A DNA stretch of 64,000 nucleotides, taken from assembly GCA_002304345.1 (NCBI GenBank), contig NEUU01000008.1, positions 62,001 to 126,000 on the forward strand, written 5' to 3'. Shown here in pieces: positions 17,426 to 26,042 of the stretch. A program made the translations under genes and the position numbers. The DNA is from Verrucomicrobia bacterium Tous-C9LFEB (GTDB lineage Bacteria; Verrucomicrobiota; Verrucomicrobiia; Methylacidiphilales; UBA1321). The notes beneath the pieces are model-generated. The model had not been told where the DNA came from and made no database searches. It saw only the letters and a program-made list of their open reading frames with translations. Position 1 is the first letter of the stretch; each line of letters starts with the position of its first letter.

Positions 17426-18790
17426 ATGATCCGATTTTTTCTTCCCCTCGTAACAGTCCTCGTCGTTTCCCTTTCATCGGGCCACACCGCGCCCGATTCG
17501 TCGAGCCGCTTCCTTCTCTCTGGAAAGACCACCGCGCAGGGCACTCCAGAAGTTGGCATGTGGGCGGCGGGTATGCCGCAATCCGGTATTGAGGGCGCGG
17601 GCTTCCCGATTCTCAAACAAGCCCGGCATGCACTCATTTTCAAAGATGCGGTGGAGGCGGGAGGCTACAATCATCACTCCCAACTCTTCTATTGCTTGGG
17701 TGTTTTTTATGCCGCCTGGAGCAATCATCCGAAGGGCGAAGACGCCGCCGGTCAGCGAGTCCTTTTTTCCCAATCGAAGGACGGAGTCAACTGGACCAAG
17801 TGGGCCGAAGCGTTTCCGCCACCGAGCGAAGTGCGTGGATGGGGAGAAGGATTCGGCTGCTACGCCGTGGCCGGTTCCTGGCATGCCTATGAGGATTCCG
17901 TCTACGCGACGGCGCGCCTGTACAATTTCGTCGGATGGGAGAATGCGGACCGTACCAGTCGGACAGCCGAGCGCGACGAGAAGCATATTTTCCAGCGGTT
18001 CGAGCATATCGGACTGGTGGCCCGCAAGGTGGGATCGGACGGAACACTCGGCCCGATCTTCGCGCTCTCCACGCGCGTCAACCGTCTGACCAATCTGGAC
18101 TTTCCCTTTGTGAAGTACGGCACGCCGACATTTCAGCCCGTCGCCGATGCCATCAATCAAAGACAGCCCAAAACCCTCACCATTCAGGGGCCGTTGCCAG
18201 AGCCGGTCGACAATGCCCGGCTGGTAGAGCCCGCCGTCTATGAAACTCCTGACAAAACCCGGGTGGCCATCATTCGCGACGACAAGTTCTCCCACCGCAA
18301 ATACGTCAGTTTCTCCACAAATCAGGGAAGCTCCTGGTCCAAGGCCTTGCCGACGAACATCCCGGATTCGCCGTCTCTCGACATCGCGTTGCGTACGCCC
18401 GGTGGCGATATTTTGCTCATCGGCAATCATTGCGCGTCGGGATTTGATAATCCCCAAGATCCCAAAACCCCCTCAAATCCGTACCACTACGACCGCGATA
18501 CACTCGATGTTGCCGTCAGCACCAACGGCTACCTCTTCACACACACCGTTGTCCTGAGGACTGGAGTGCAAGCGTGGCGCGTGCCGCGCAAGGCGGTTCG
18601 CGGTCGTGGCGGCGGGCCGCAATATCCCTCTGCTCTCATCATGGGAGATAAACTCTACGTCATGTACTCGTTCGGCAAAGAAGACATCTGGTGTTCGAGC
18701 GTGCCGTTGTCCGATGTACTCCAGCCCAGCGCCGCGACCGCCGCTCCCGCCGAAATTTCCTCACCCACCCCCACAGCAATCACCAACTGA
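17426..18790 (+). CDS. Exported sialidase-superfamily (BNR/Asp-box) protein, cassette A
   Basis: 454 residues with a signal peptide (MIRFFLPLVTVLVVSLSSG). Asp-box-like motifs SQSKDGVNW and STNQGSSW and the C-terminal block PQYPSALI.GDKLYVMYSFG are typical of six-bladed sialidase/BNR_2 propellers. A conserved core NHPKGEDAAGQR is shared with the cassette B copy. The canonical FRIP motif of GH33 was not found, so the substrate may be another 2-keto sugar acid or a different glycan. Translation of the next gene begins 10 nt downstream. Inferred location: periplasm or cell surface; inferred job: releasing the sugar that the symporter and aldolase use. Confidence 0.75.
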   Translation: MIRFFLPLVTVLVVSLSSGHTAPDSSSRFLLSGKTTAQGTPEVGMWAAGMPQSGIEGAGFPILKQARHALIFKDAVEAGGYNHHSQLFYCLGVFYAAWSNHPKGEDAAGQRVLFSQSKDGVNWTKWAEAFPPPSEVRGWGEGFGCYAVAGSWHAYEDSVYATARLYNFVGWENADRTSRTAERDEKHIFQRFEHIGLVARKVGSDGTLGPIFALSTRVNRLTNLDFPFVKYGTPTFQPVADAINQRQPKTLTIQGPLPEPVDNARLVEPAVYETPDKTRVAIIRDDKFSHRKYVSFSTNQGSSWSKALPTNIPDSPSLDIALRTPGGDILLIGNHCASGFDNPQDPKTPSNPYHYDRDTLDVAVSTNGYLFTHTVVLRTGVQAWRVPRKAVRGRGGGPQYPSALIMGDKLYVMYSFGKEDIWCSSVPLSDVLQPSAATAAPAEISSPTPTAITN

Positions 18791-18800
18791 ATACACTACC

Positions 18801-20654
18801 ATGAAACACTACACATTCTGGATTATGGCGCTTCTCGTCATGATCGGCGGCATTATAGCAACCCCGGCCGCCACTTGGGTTGGCAATGGCGATGCCAACA
18901 ATGGAGGAAATTGGTCAACCACGACTAACTGGGACGGCTCAGTTCCCGGGGCGACGGACACCGCGACACTCGGCAATGTCACCACCGGCACGCGCACCGT
19001 CGTCTATGACTCTGCGTCTTCCGGGTTTCTCACAAGCCTCCAACTGGAGCAAAGCACCGCCAGTGCCATCAATAAGCTCAGCATTCAGCGCGATTTGACT
19101 CTTTCTTCCGAGTTGGTAATCGGAGCCTCTGCCGGAAGCTCCATTGTACGGCTGGGTGGCGCAGCCTCCAAGGTGACATTACAAGTGGGAGACACCGCTT
19201 CCAGTCCCGGTATCACTTTGAACTCCGGTGGCACGTTCATCCTCGATTTTATCAGCGGAGGCGTGACCGGAAGCGATTTGAAATCCAATGTAACGATCAA
19301 CACTGGCGGTGTTTTTCAGGTGGGCTCTTCCGAGAGCGGGTCCAGCTCCAGCACGGCGCAGGCAACGGTGGTACGCTCCATGACGCTTTCCGGTGGGCAG
19401 ATGGTGCTGGATACGACCGATTACTCGGCAATTCGCCTGTCCATTCAAGGTAACTTCACCGCGACGGGAGGATCGATTTCGACCACCAGCGGCAGCGGCG
19501 GCAACCTCTATTTCGACGGGACAACTGTCTCCCTGGGCAACACCTCCATCGGTTCTGTCAATTTCACGATGCGCGGCTCCGGCAACAAAACACTCAGTAT
19601 CGACCGGGCTCTCAACCGGCTTTATCTCATCGGACGTAACAGCGCTGATCTCACCGTCAATGTGAGCGCCCCTTCGACGACTGGACTTTATTTTACGCAT
19701 GAATCGGTCGGTAAGACCGTCACGATGCAATTGACCTCCGACCTTGCCCTCGCCACCAACGGCGTGCAACCGCAGGCCACCGGAGGAGCCACAAGCGGAA
19801 CGACGACTTACGGAATCGACGCAAACGGCTTCACCCTCGATCTCACCGCTGGCCAGAGCTACGGCAAGTGGACTCCCAACAAGGGCAGCGAAACTACCGC
19901 CGCATGGGAACTCACCACCAGCGCCGCCAACGGACGCATCAAGGCCACGGCGTTTGATTTCAGCACAACCAATGTCACCACGCATGTGGGCGCTGGATTG
20001 ATTCTGGAAGCGGTGTCGGGTTCAAACGCGACAACAAAGGTGAATAATCTCTCGGGAACCGGAGTCATCGAGACGAGCTCCGTCTTTCGTTTCAATCCAA
20101 CCAGCTCGGCGTCGACATCGACTCTGCAATCGAACCGCGACATTGGTATTCTTGAAATCAAAAAGGGCACCTTGAGCATCGCCGGAACCACCGACTTTTC
20201 GGCCAAGGGTGGCATCGCCATATCCGCCGGAGCCACGTTAAACCTCGACCAACGCATGGTCAGTACGTCCCTCTTCACCTTTGGCGTCAGCGGGACGGAT
20301 AAAGGAGTGCTCACGGGTGGAAATGCCGCGGTCTCGCTGGCCGATGCCCGCATTGTCTTCGACCTTTCCGGCACCATCGTGGCGGGAACCTATGACGTAT
20401 TCGACACAATTTCCGGCATTACGGGAACACCATCGTCCGTAGCCATCAGCGGCAATCAGACACTGGAACTCACCCGCTCCGGCACCACCTGGTCCGGATC
20501 GTCTGGTGGCTTCGATTACACGTTCTCCACTGACACAGGTCTCTTTCAGATCGCGGCAGTACCCGAACCCCGCACCAAGCATGCCTTGCTCATCGGTAGC
20601 CTGCTACTGCTCGTCACCGGAGTCTGGAGACAGCATCGCCACCACCGAGCTTGA
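18801..20654 (+). CDS. PEP-CTERM surface protein with autotransporter-like repeats, cassette A
   Basis: 617 residues. A signal peptide (FWIMALLVMIGGIIATPAA) is followed by W.GNGDANNGGNWSTTTNWD, the start typical of autotransporter-associated beta-strand repeat proteins, then a long Ser/Thr/Gly-rich beta-helix-like body. The C-terminus is a PEP-CTERM signal: VPEP, a hydrophobic helix (ALLIGSLLLLVTGVW) and a basic tail (RQHRHHRA). Family knowledge: such tails are recognised by exosortase (EpsH) and the protein is released or anchored at the outer surface. No exosortase is present in this window. The paralogue at 27365 is 619 residues. Role is inferred as surface matrix or glycan capture. Confidence 0.8.
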   Translation: MKHYTFWIMALLVMIGGIIATPAATWVGNGDANNGGNWSTTTNWDGSVPGATDTATLGNVTTGTRTVVYDSASSGFLTSLQLEQSTASAINKLSIQRDLTLSSELVIGASAGSSIVRLGGAASKVTLQVGDTASSPGITLNSGGTFILDFISGGVTGSDLKSNVTINTGGVFQVGSSESGSSSSTAQATVVRSMTLSGGQMVLDTTDYSAIRLSIQGNFTATGGSISTTSGSGGNLYFDGTTVSLGNTSIGSVNFTMRGSGNKTLSIDRALNRLYLIGRNSADLTVNVSAPSTTGLYFTHESVGKTVTMQLTSDLALATNGVQPQATGGATSGTTTYGIDANGFTLDLTAGQSYGKWTPNKGSETTAAWELTTSAANGRIKATAFDFSTTNVTTHVGAGLILEAVSGSNATTKVNNLSGTGVIETSSVFRFNPTSSASTSTLQSNRDIGILEIKKGTLSIAGTTDFSAKGGIAISAGATLNLDQRMVSTSLFTFGVSGTDKGVLTGGNAAVSLADARIVFDLSGTIVAGTYDVFDTISGITGTPSSVAISGNQTLELTRSGTTWSGSSGGFDYTFSTDTGLFQIAAVPEPRTKHALLIGSLLLLVTGVWRQHRHHRA

Positions 20655-20676
20655 CCTTCTTTCAAAAGATCTTCCC

Positions 20677-22212
20677 ATGCCCGCAAGCACGATCATAGAT
20701 GCACCGAGAAGTGCGGCGTCCACTTCAAACGACCGCATTCCGCTGGCACAAAAGATTGCGTTCGCAGCAGGCATGAACACAGAGTATGTCGCGACCGGCT
20801 TGATGACAGGCATTCTGTGGATGCCCTTTTTCAATATCGGTCTGGGCATGAGTCCCGTTGTCCTGGGGGGCATCCTGATGTTTCTTCGGTTCTGGGAAGC
20901 GGTGATTGACCCGTTCATGGGAAATCTGTCCGATAATACGCGCACGCGGATTGGCCGAAGACGCCCCTATCTGTTTGTCGGGGCCGCAATCACCGCCCTG
21001 TTGTATCCGCTGTTCTGGTACATGCCGAGCAGCTTATCCGATATTGGAAAAATCGTGTACCTCTCCATCGCTGGAGTCGCCTTCTTTACCGCCTTCACGG
21101 TCTGGTCGATACCGTACTACGGAATGCAGTTGGAGCTGACGCCCAATTATGACGAGCGCACGCGGCTCACCGGCTGGATGACCTTCTTTAGCAAACTCTC
21201 ATATCTGGCCGGAGGTTGGTTGCTGTCGTCGGTCATGCTCATCGGCATGGTCGTTTCGGGCAAAACTCCCGAACACGCGTCCGGTTGGCTGGAGCAGCAG
21301 GCGCTGACGCTCCTGCAACCATTGATCGTGCTTTTCCCGGTTGGCAGCCAGTCGGAAAAACCGATCGTCGTCGGCATGCAAATTCTCTGCCCCTTCATCG
21401 CACTGGGCATTTTGCTGTTCGGACTACTGCCCGCGCTGTTCGTCCAGGAGCGTTACTATGCGACCGAAGCGAGCTTCCAGAAAAAAGAGTCCTTCTGGCA
21501 AAGTATCCAGGAGTCCATACAGTGTCGCCCGCTTTGGTCGCTCAATGCGGCGGCTTTTTTCCTGCTTATGGGTACAAGCTCCGTGGCAACACTAGGGCAG
21601 TATGTGAATTTTTACTATGCCAGCCAGGGCGATCTTGCGCTCGGCACGTGGATTGCCGGATGGAAGGGAACGCTTGTGGTATTAGTGGGCGTCAGCACGA
21701 TCCCGCTGTTCATCTGGCTGGGAGAGCGTTTCGACAAGCGAACGATTGTCTTGTACATGCTGACCTGCTGCATGCTCGGGCATTTGACGAATTATTTCCT
21801 GATGACGCCGGAGCATCCCTATTGGCAAATTCTTTCCGGAACGTTCGAATCGTGTTCGCTGTCGGCAGTGTGGATTTTCCTGCCTTCCATGAAAGCTGAC
21901 GTAGCCGACTGGGATGAATTACATACCTCGCGACGCAGGGAGGGTGCCATCAATGCTTTTCACTATTGGTTCATCAAGATGTCGCTCACCCTCTCCATGG
22001 GATTGGGTGGCCTGCTCTTGGCATGGTCTGGATTTGACAGCCGGCATTCTGTGCAGCCAGAGATCGTCACCCACCGGATGTTTCACATTTACCTGATCCT
22101 GCCGCTGCTGTTCTGGGGCGTGGCCCTGCTGGCAACGTGGCGTTACCCGATCACGCGATCCCAAGCGACGGAAACCCGCCAGCAACTCGAAGCGCGCCGG
22201 GGAAAACTCTGA
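20677..22212 (+). CDS. GPH-family sugar:cation symporter (MFS), cassette A
   Basis: 511 residues with about 12 membrane helices. The signature DPFMGNLSDNTRTRIGRRRP matches the loop 2-3 motif of glycoside-pentoside-hexuronide (MelB/XynB-like) carriers, and LTPNYDERTRLTGW and PSMKADVADWDE are further family blocks. The start at 20677 gives an N-terminus collinear with the cassette B copy (DRIP..QK.AFAAG). It lies 22 nt behind the PEP-CTERM gene. Inferred job: inner-membrane uptake of the mono- or oligosaccharide acid liberated outside. Hexuronides are known GPH substrates; the specific substrate is not predictable. Confidence 0.85.
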   Translation: MPASTIIDAPRSAASTSNDRIPLAQKIAFAAGMNTEYVATGLMTGILWMPFFNIGLGMSPVVLGGILMFLRFWEAVIDPFMGNLSDNTRTRIGRRRPYLFVGAAITALLYPLFWYMPSSLSDIGKIVYLSIAGVAFFTAFTVWSIPYYGMQLELTPNYDERTRLTGWMTFFSKLSYLAGGWLLSSVMLIGMVVSGKTPEHASGWLEQQALTLLQPLIVLFPVGSQSEKPIVVGMQILCPFIALGILLFGLLPALFVQERYYATEASFQKKESFWQSIQESIQCRPLWSLNAAAFFLLMGTSSVATLGQYVNFYYASQGDLALGTWIAGWKGTLVVLVGVSTIPLFIWLGERFDKRTIVLYMLTCCMLGHLTNYFLMTPEHPYWQILSGTFESCSLSAVWIFLPSMKADVADWDELHTSRRREGAINAFHYWFIKMSLTLSMGLGGLLLAWSGFDSRHSVQPEIVTHRMFHIYLILPLLFWGVALLATWRYPITRSQATETRQQLEARRGKL

Positions 22213-22227
22213 TCACCTATTTTCTTT

Positions 22228-22944
22228 ATGCCAAATCAACCTCTCCTACTGCGCTTTCAAATTTTGATGCTCTTCGCTTTTTCCGTCTGGGGGCTTCCAG
22301 CCCAGACCGTGACAAACCTGGCAGCCATTCCTGCCACCCGCGATCCGTGGATGGAACAGCACCAGAACTACAACGTCCTCGCAGCCAAAGGAAACATTGA
22401 CCTGCTCTTCATCGGCGACTCCATCACGCAGGGCTGGCGCGGCAATGGCACACCCGTCTGGGACAAATACTTTGCATCGAAACAGGCAGCTAACTTCGGC
22501 ATCAGCGGCGATCGCACGGAGAATCTGCTCTGGCGGCTCCAAAACGGCAATCTCAACGGCATTCGTCCCAAAGCCGTAGTGGTACTGATCGGCACCAATA
22601 ACATTTGGCGAGACAAGCCGGAACAAGTCGCCGAGGCCATCGGCCTGATCGTACAGGAAATCAAGACACGCTGCCCGGCCGGTCGTGTATTGCTTCTCGG
22701 CCTCTTTCCCCGAGGAGACGCTCCGAACACGCCCACTCGCAAAAAAATCGCCCAAGTCAACGCAATCATCTCCAACCTCCACGACGGCAAGCGAGTATTC
22801 TACCTGGACATTGGCGAAAAGTTCACGAATCCCGAAGGAGCTATCAGTAAGGACATCATGTTCGACTTTACGCACCTGACGGCGGCCGGTTACCAAGTCT
22901 GGGCCGACGCCATCGAACCGAAGCTCGATGAGTTGATGCGCTAA
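22228..22944 (+). CDS. Exported SGNH/GDSL-type esterase (PAF-acetylhydrolase-like)
   Basis: 238 residues with a signal peptide ending near WGLPAQT. All SGNH blocks are visible: GDSITQGW (nucleophile S65), NFGISGDRTENLLWR, VVLIGTNN, and the catalytic dyad D213/H216 in DFTHLTAAGY. Such secreted PAF-AH-like SGNH proteins often remove acetyl groups from sugars. Placed directly after the symporter (15 nt), it is the last gene of cassette A and has no counterpart in cassette B. Inferred role: O-deacetylation of the substrate glycan or of a released sugar acid, for example an O-acetylated sialic acid. It converges on the copy B regulator with only 12 nt between stop codons. Confidence 0.85.
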   Translation: MPNQPLLLRFQILMLFAFSVWGLPAQTVTNLAAIPATRDPWMEQHQNYNVLAAKGNIDLLFIGDSITQGWRGNGTPVWDKYFASKQAANFGISGDRTENLLWRLQNGNLNGIRPKAVVVLIGTNNIWRDKPEQVAEAIGLIVQEIKTRCPAGRVLLLGLFPRGDAPNTPTRKKIAQVNAIISNLHDGKRVFYLDIGEKFTNPEGAISKDIMFDFTHLTAAGYQVWADAIEPKLDELMR

Positions 22945-22956
22945 TTCCGACAATCC

Positions 22957-24141
22957 TCACCGCCGATGGAACACCGCTCGATATTCACCCGGCGTCTGTC
23001 CGGTGTAACGGCGGAACAAAATATGCAGGCATGGCGTACTGGGGAAATTACAGGCTGCGGAAATGTCGGTCATCTTCATGTCGGTGGTTCTTAATAACGT
23101 TTTCACCCGCTCGATTCTCCCCCGCTGAATTTCCGCCAGAATAGAACGTCCCAGGATGACTGCAAAGCGTCGCTGCAACCCACTTCGGGAAACTCCAGCG
23201 GCCCGCGCCACATCCGCAACATAGATATTCTCTCCAGCATGAGTGCGAATGAAGGCCACCGCCTTGGCTACAGCCTCGTCTTTTGTATATAGAATATCCG
23301 TCGATTGCCGTTTGGCCACTTCGGTCACGGGCAGATATCGCTGCGGTGGAGTGGAACCGTACGGTTTCTTTGACTGCATCAACTCCTCCAACAGAGTCAC
23401 CGCTTCCACTCCGATTTGCCATGCCGGCAATTTCACACTTGAGAGGGGTATACTCTCGAAGTCGGTCCAGAATTGATCGTCCCCCGCCCCCAACACCGCC
23501 AGATCTTCCGGGACATCCCGGCCCAACTCCCGGGCCGCCTGCATCAAGTGGAGCGCAAAGGGATCGAATACCGCGAAAACTCCAGTTTGGGGCGGCAGCT
23601 TCTTGAGCCATTTTTGCATCTTCACGAGCAGCCTCGCGCTCTCCTCCTTGGGTCCGCTCCCTCCAGCGATACAGGTTGCCTGCGGCATACACCGCTCCAG
23701 TTCCAAGCGAAATCCCCGAATGCGCTGCAAGGAGAAGCGTTCCCCCAAGTCTTCCCAATACGCAAAAGTCGTACACCCGCATGCAAGCAAATGCTCGGCG
23801 GCCAAACGCCCGACCGCCATGTCATCCTGCGTGACGAGGGGCAGTCGTACGGTATTGAGGATGTTGGAGACATTGACCACGGGCACGGGCAGCCTCAGCA
23901 TTTCGCTTTCCATTTTCGGTGTCGTGACGCGGGCGATGATCCCGTCGATGGATTGCTGTCTCACCAACTTTGCCAATGCGGTTCCCTTGTTATGGGTACC
24001 GGGACCAATCTGAAATCTTCCCGTGGTGAAGGCGTAATGTCTCGCCCCCAAAACCAACTCCCTTCCATATTCCCAATCAGTTTCGACCATCATCAGAATT
24101 CGGTGATGTCTCTTTTTCGTCGAAAGACTGGGCAATTTCAT
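22957..24141 (-). CDS. XylR-type hybrid transcriptional regulator, cassette copy B
   Basis: 394 residues with the same architecture as the regulator at 14307-15518: a periplasmic-binding-like sensor (HHRILMMVETDWEYGRELVLG; DLAVLGAGDDQFW) and an AraC double helix-turn-helix (IYVADVARAAGVSRSGLQRR; ACNFPSTPCLHILFRRYTGQ). The recognition helices of the two paralogues are nearly identical (SRSGLQRRFA), while the sensor domains differ more. This suggests shared or overlapping DNA sites with possibly different ligands. It is divergent from the aldolase gene at 24215, with a 73-bp control region. Confidence 0.88.
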   Translation of the reverse strand: MKLPSLSTKKRHHRILMMVETDWEYGRELVLGARHYAFTTGRFQIGPGTHNKGTALAKLVRQQSIDGIIARVTTPKMESEMLRLPVPVVNVSNILNTVRLPLVTQDDMAVGRLAAEHLLACGCTTFAYWEDLGERFSLQRIRGFRLELERCMPQATCIAGGSGPKEESARLLVKMQKWLKKLPPQTGVFAVFDPFALHLMQAARELGRDVPEDLAVLGAGDDQFWTDFESIPLSSVKLPAWQIGVEAVTLLEELMQSKKPYGSTPPQRYLPVTEVAKRQSTDILYTKDEAVAKAVAFIRTHAGENIYVADVARAAGVSRSGLQRRFAVILGRSILAEIQRGRIERVKTLLRTTDMKMTDISAACNFPSTPCLHILFRRYTGQTPGEYRAVFHRR

Positions 24142-24163
24142 GTTGGGCGAAAATTAAATATTA

Positions 24164-24181
24164 ATTAGCAGATTAGGTAAA
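24164..24181. promoter_or_regulatory. Putative XylR/AraC operator, cassette B
   Basis: ATTAGC-AGATTA-GGTAAA occupies the same place relative to the regulator start as TTTACC-GTATTT-GGTAAA in cassette A. The right arm GGTAAA and the 18-bp length are kept and the left arm is degenerate. The adjacent flank GTTGGGCGAAAATTAAA is also conserved. Confidence 0.5.
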
Positions 24182-24214
24182 TACATTTATCGGAGCCTAT
24201 GGAATACTCATCTC

Positions 24215-25279
24215 ATGCAAAACGGCGCGCCCACAAGCATTCCCGAGACAGATCGAGCCAAGAATGTCCGTCTCAACATGCCCTCCACCCATCGCCCCGG
24301 CTCCTGGCCGGTGATGATCACTCCCTTTGACTCGGGTAAACGGATCGACTGGGTTGCCTTGGATGCACTCATCGAATGGTACATTGCGGCAGGTAGCCAG
24401 GGGTTATTTGCGACCTGCCTTTCCAGCGAGTTGTTTCACCTCGACGCCGACGAGCGATCAGCGCTGGTTCGTCGTGTTTTGAGCCGCGCGTCTACGCGTC
24501 TGCCGGTGATTGCAGCCGGAGCCTTTGCGCCCAATACCACGGCGACGGACGCGACCGGCACTCCCACCCAAATTGCAGATGCCGCCCACCGATTAGCTGA
24601 TACAGGAATCGAATCGGTCATTTTTTTAACCAACCAGTTTGCGGCTCCTGACGACAATGACGCAACGCTCTTGACCAATCTGGAAGCGACCCTGGCCCGT
24701 CTCGATCCTGCGATTCCGGTCGGTCTCTACGAATGTCCTGTCCCCTATAAACGTCTACTCACGCCGGCCCTGACGGAATGGGCTGCGTGCACGGGGAGGT
24801 TCCGGTTCCTGAAGGATACCTGCTGCGATCTTTCCCAGATCAAGGCAAAGCTCTCGGCGTTGCACGGATCGCCGCTTCGCTTTTACAACGCCAACACCCC
24901 CACGCTTCTAGCCAGTCTTCAAGCTGGTGGACACGGCTTCAGCGGGATTGGAGCCAACGCCATGCCGCATCTTTACACCTGGCATTGCGAGCACTTTGCC
25001 AAAGAGCCCGGGACCGCCCGCGAGCTTCAGCAATTTCTCACCGACAGCTCCGCCGCCGTCGACACCCATTATCCACACTCCGTGAAGGCCTATCTCCATT
25101 TGAATGGCCTACCAATACAGCCGGTCTCGCGCGTGTCGCAGAATGAACTGACTCGCGCCGACAACGAGCGACTCCGGCGGTTTCACGTCGAGGTGATTGA
25201 TTGGGAAAAGCGGCTTGGATTGGCCTCACCTTTTGAGGCTCTAGCCAACGATTGCCGGTCTTTCTGCGGTATTGGATAG
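24215..25279 (+). CDS. DapA/NanA-family pyruvate-type aldolase, cassette B
   Basis: 354 residues. It carries the same catalytic pair as the cassette A enzyme: Y172 in GLYECPVPYKR and K200 in FLKDTCCDLSQIKAKL. The GSQGLFATCLSSELF loop again lacks the family glutamate. Counted by eye, 43 of 76 residues are identical to copy A over the segment from GSWPVM to PVIAAGAF. The start at 24215 is chosen because it makes the active-site numbering match copy A; an internal ATG at 24278 is possible. It is the first gene of cassette B. Inferred reaction: pyruvate-forming cleavage of a 2-keto-3-deoxy sugar acid in the cytoplasm. Confidence 0.82.
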   Translation: MQNGAPTSIPETDRAKNVRLNMPSTHRPGSWPVMITPFDSGKRIDWVALDALIEWYIAAGSQGLFATCLSSELFHLDADERSALVRRVLSRASTRLPVIAAGAFAPNTTATDATGTPTQIADAAHRLADTGIESVIFLTNQFAAPDDNDATLLTNLEATLARLDPAIPVGLYECPVPYKRLLTPALTEWAACTGRFRFLKDTCCDLSQIKAKLSALHGSPLRFYNANTPTLLASLQAGGHGFSGIGANAMPHLYTWHCEHFAKEPGTARELQQFLTDSSAAVDTHYPHSVKAYLHLNGLPIQPVSRVSQNELTRADNERLRRFHVEVIDWEKRLGLASPFEALANDCRSFCGIG

Positions 25280-25300
25280 AAATCTGCAACACCGGAAGCC

Positions 25301-26035
25301 ATGATCGCCATCATGAATATATTGCCACACACTAACCTTCGAAGTGCTTTCGCACTTATCGAAGTACTAGTCGTCACGGTCTGCATCGGCGTTCTTGTGG
25401 CCTTACTTTTTCCTGCGCTTCAGAAAGGCCGCTCCGCTGCCCGCGATGCCCGGTGTCTTGCCAATTTGCGTCAACTGGCAACCGCAAGCCTCTCCTTTGC
25501 CTCCGACAATGGCGGCAAGGTTCCCGACCGCGCGCGGACTCCAGATTGGGTTAGCTGGCAGATTCAATTGTCGCCTTATTTGAATCTGAGCCTGAGCCAG
25601 ATTCGCACCCGCATCGCCTGTCCCGCCGCAGTTCCCCAGCCCCAACCACCACCGAAGGGGGACGACAGTACTTACGGAATTTCGGTCTACATGGCCAACC
25701 ATCCCGATATCCAGCGATCTCTTTTCATCCTCGCCACACCCGTACTCCTCTTTGTGGATAAGCCTACTTCAAACACCGACAATTGGGGGCCTTGGAATGA
25801 CCGGCGCCTGGCGGACACCCTGTCCCTACGACAAGCCATGTTCCGGCATGGAAACGGAACCTGCACGCAGGGGGTCTTCACCGACGGTCACGCCGAAACC
25901 ATGAAACCTTCGCGAGCGGGAATATTTGCGCCGCTGGACGAAGGGAACGTCTGGGTGCCAAGGGGCATTTCCTACCGCTTCTCCGGATACTTTATCACCC
26001 CCTCCCCAACCATCCCTACCGATGACATCCGCTAA
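25301..26035 (+). CDS. Pseudopilin-like protein, cassette B
   Basis: 244 residues. The prepilin-type N-terminus reads SA-FALIEVLVV: Ala instead of the usual Gly at -1, with Glu5 kept. A hydrophobic helix follows (VCIGVLVALLFPAL). The C-terminal half repeats the motif of the copy A protein (RHGNG...GVFTDGHAE) and the end SYRFSGYFITPSPTIPTDDIR. It starts 21 nt after the aldolase gene with GGAAG close to the ATG, and its stop is 7 nt before the sialidase-like start. The Ala at -1 may slow or prevent peptidase cleavage. Confidence 0.78.
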   Translation: MIAIMNILPHTNLRSAFALIEVLVVTVCIGVLVALLFPALQKGRSAARDARCLANLRQLATASLSFASDNGGKVPDRARTPDWVSWQIQLSPYLNLSLSQIRTRIACPAAVPQPQPPPKGDDSTYGISVYMANHPDIQRSLFILATPVLLFVDKPTSNTDNWGPWNDRRLADTLSLRQAMFRHGNGTCTQGVFTDGHAETMKPSRAGIFAPLDEGNVWVPRGISYRFSGYFITPSPTIPTDDIR

Positions 26036-26042
26036 TCCGCCT

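Noticed and set aside
17474-18457. 327-codon minus-strand frame
   Set aside because: Antisense to the well-supported sialidase-like gene. A similar antisense frame (26142-26915 region) occurs in copy B as expected from codon bias.
19179-20582. Minus-strand frames within the PEP-CTERM gene
   Set aside because: Overlap a gene with a clear signal peptide and PEP-CTERM tail; no recognisable protein features.
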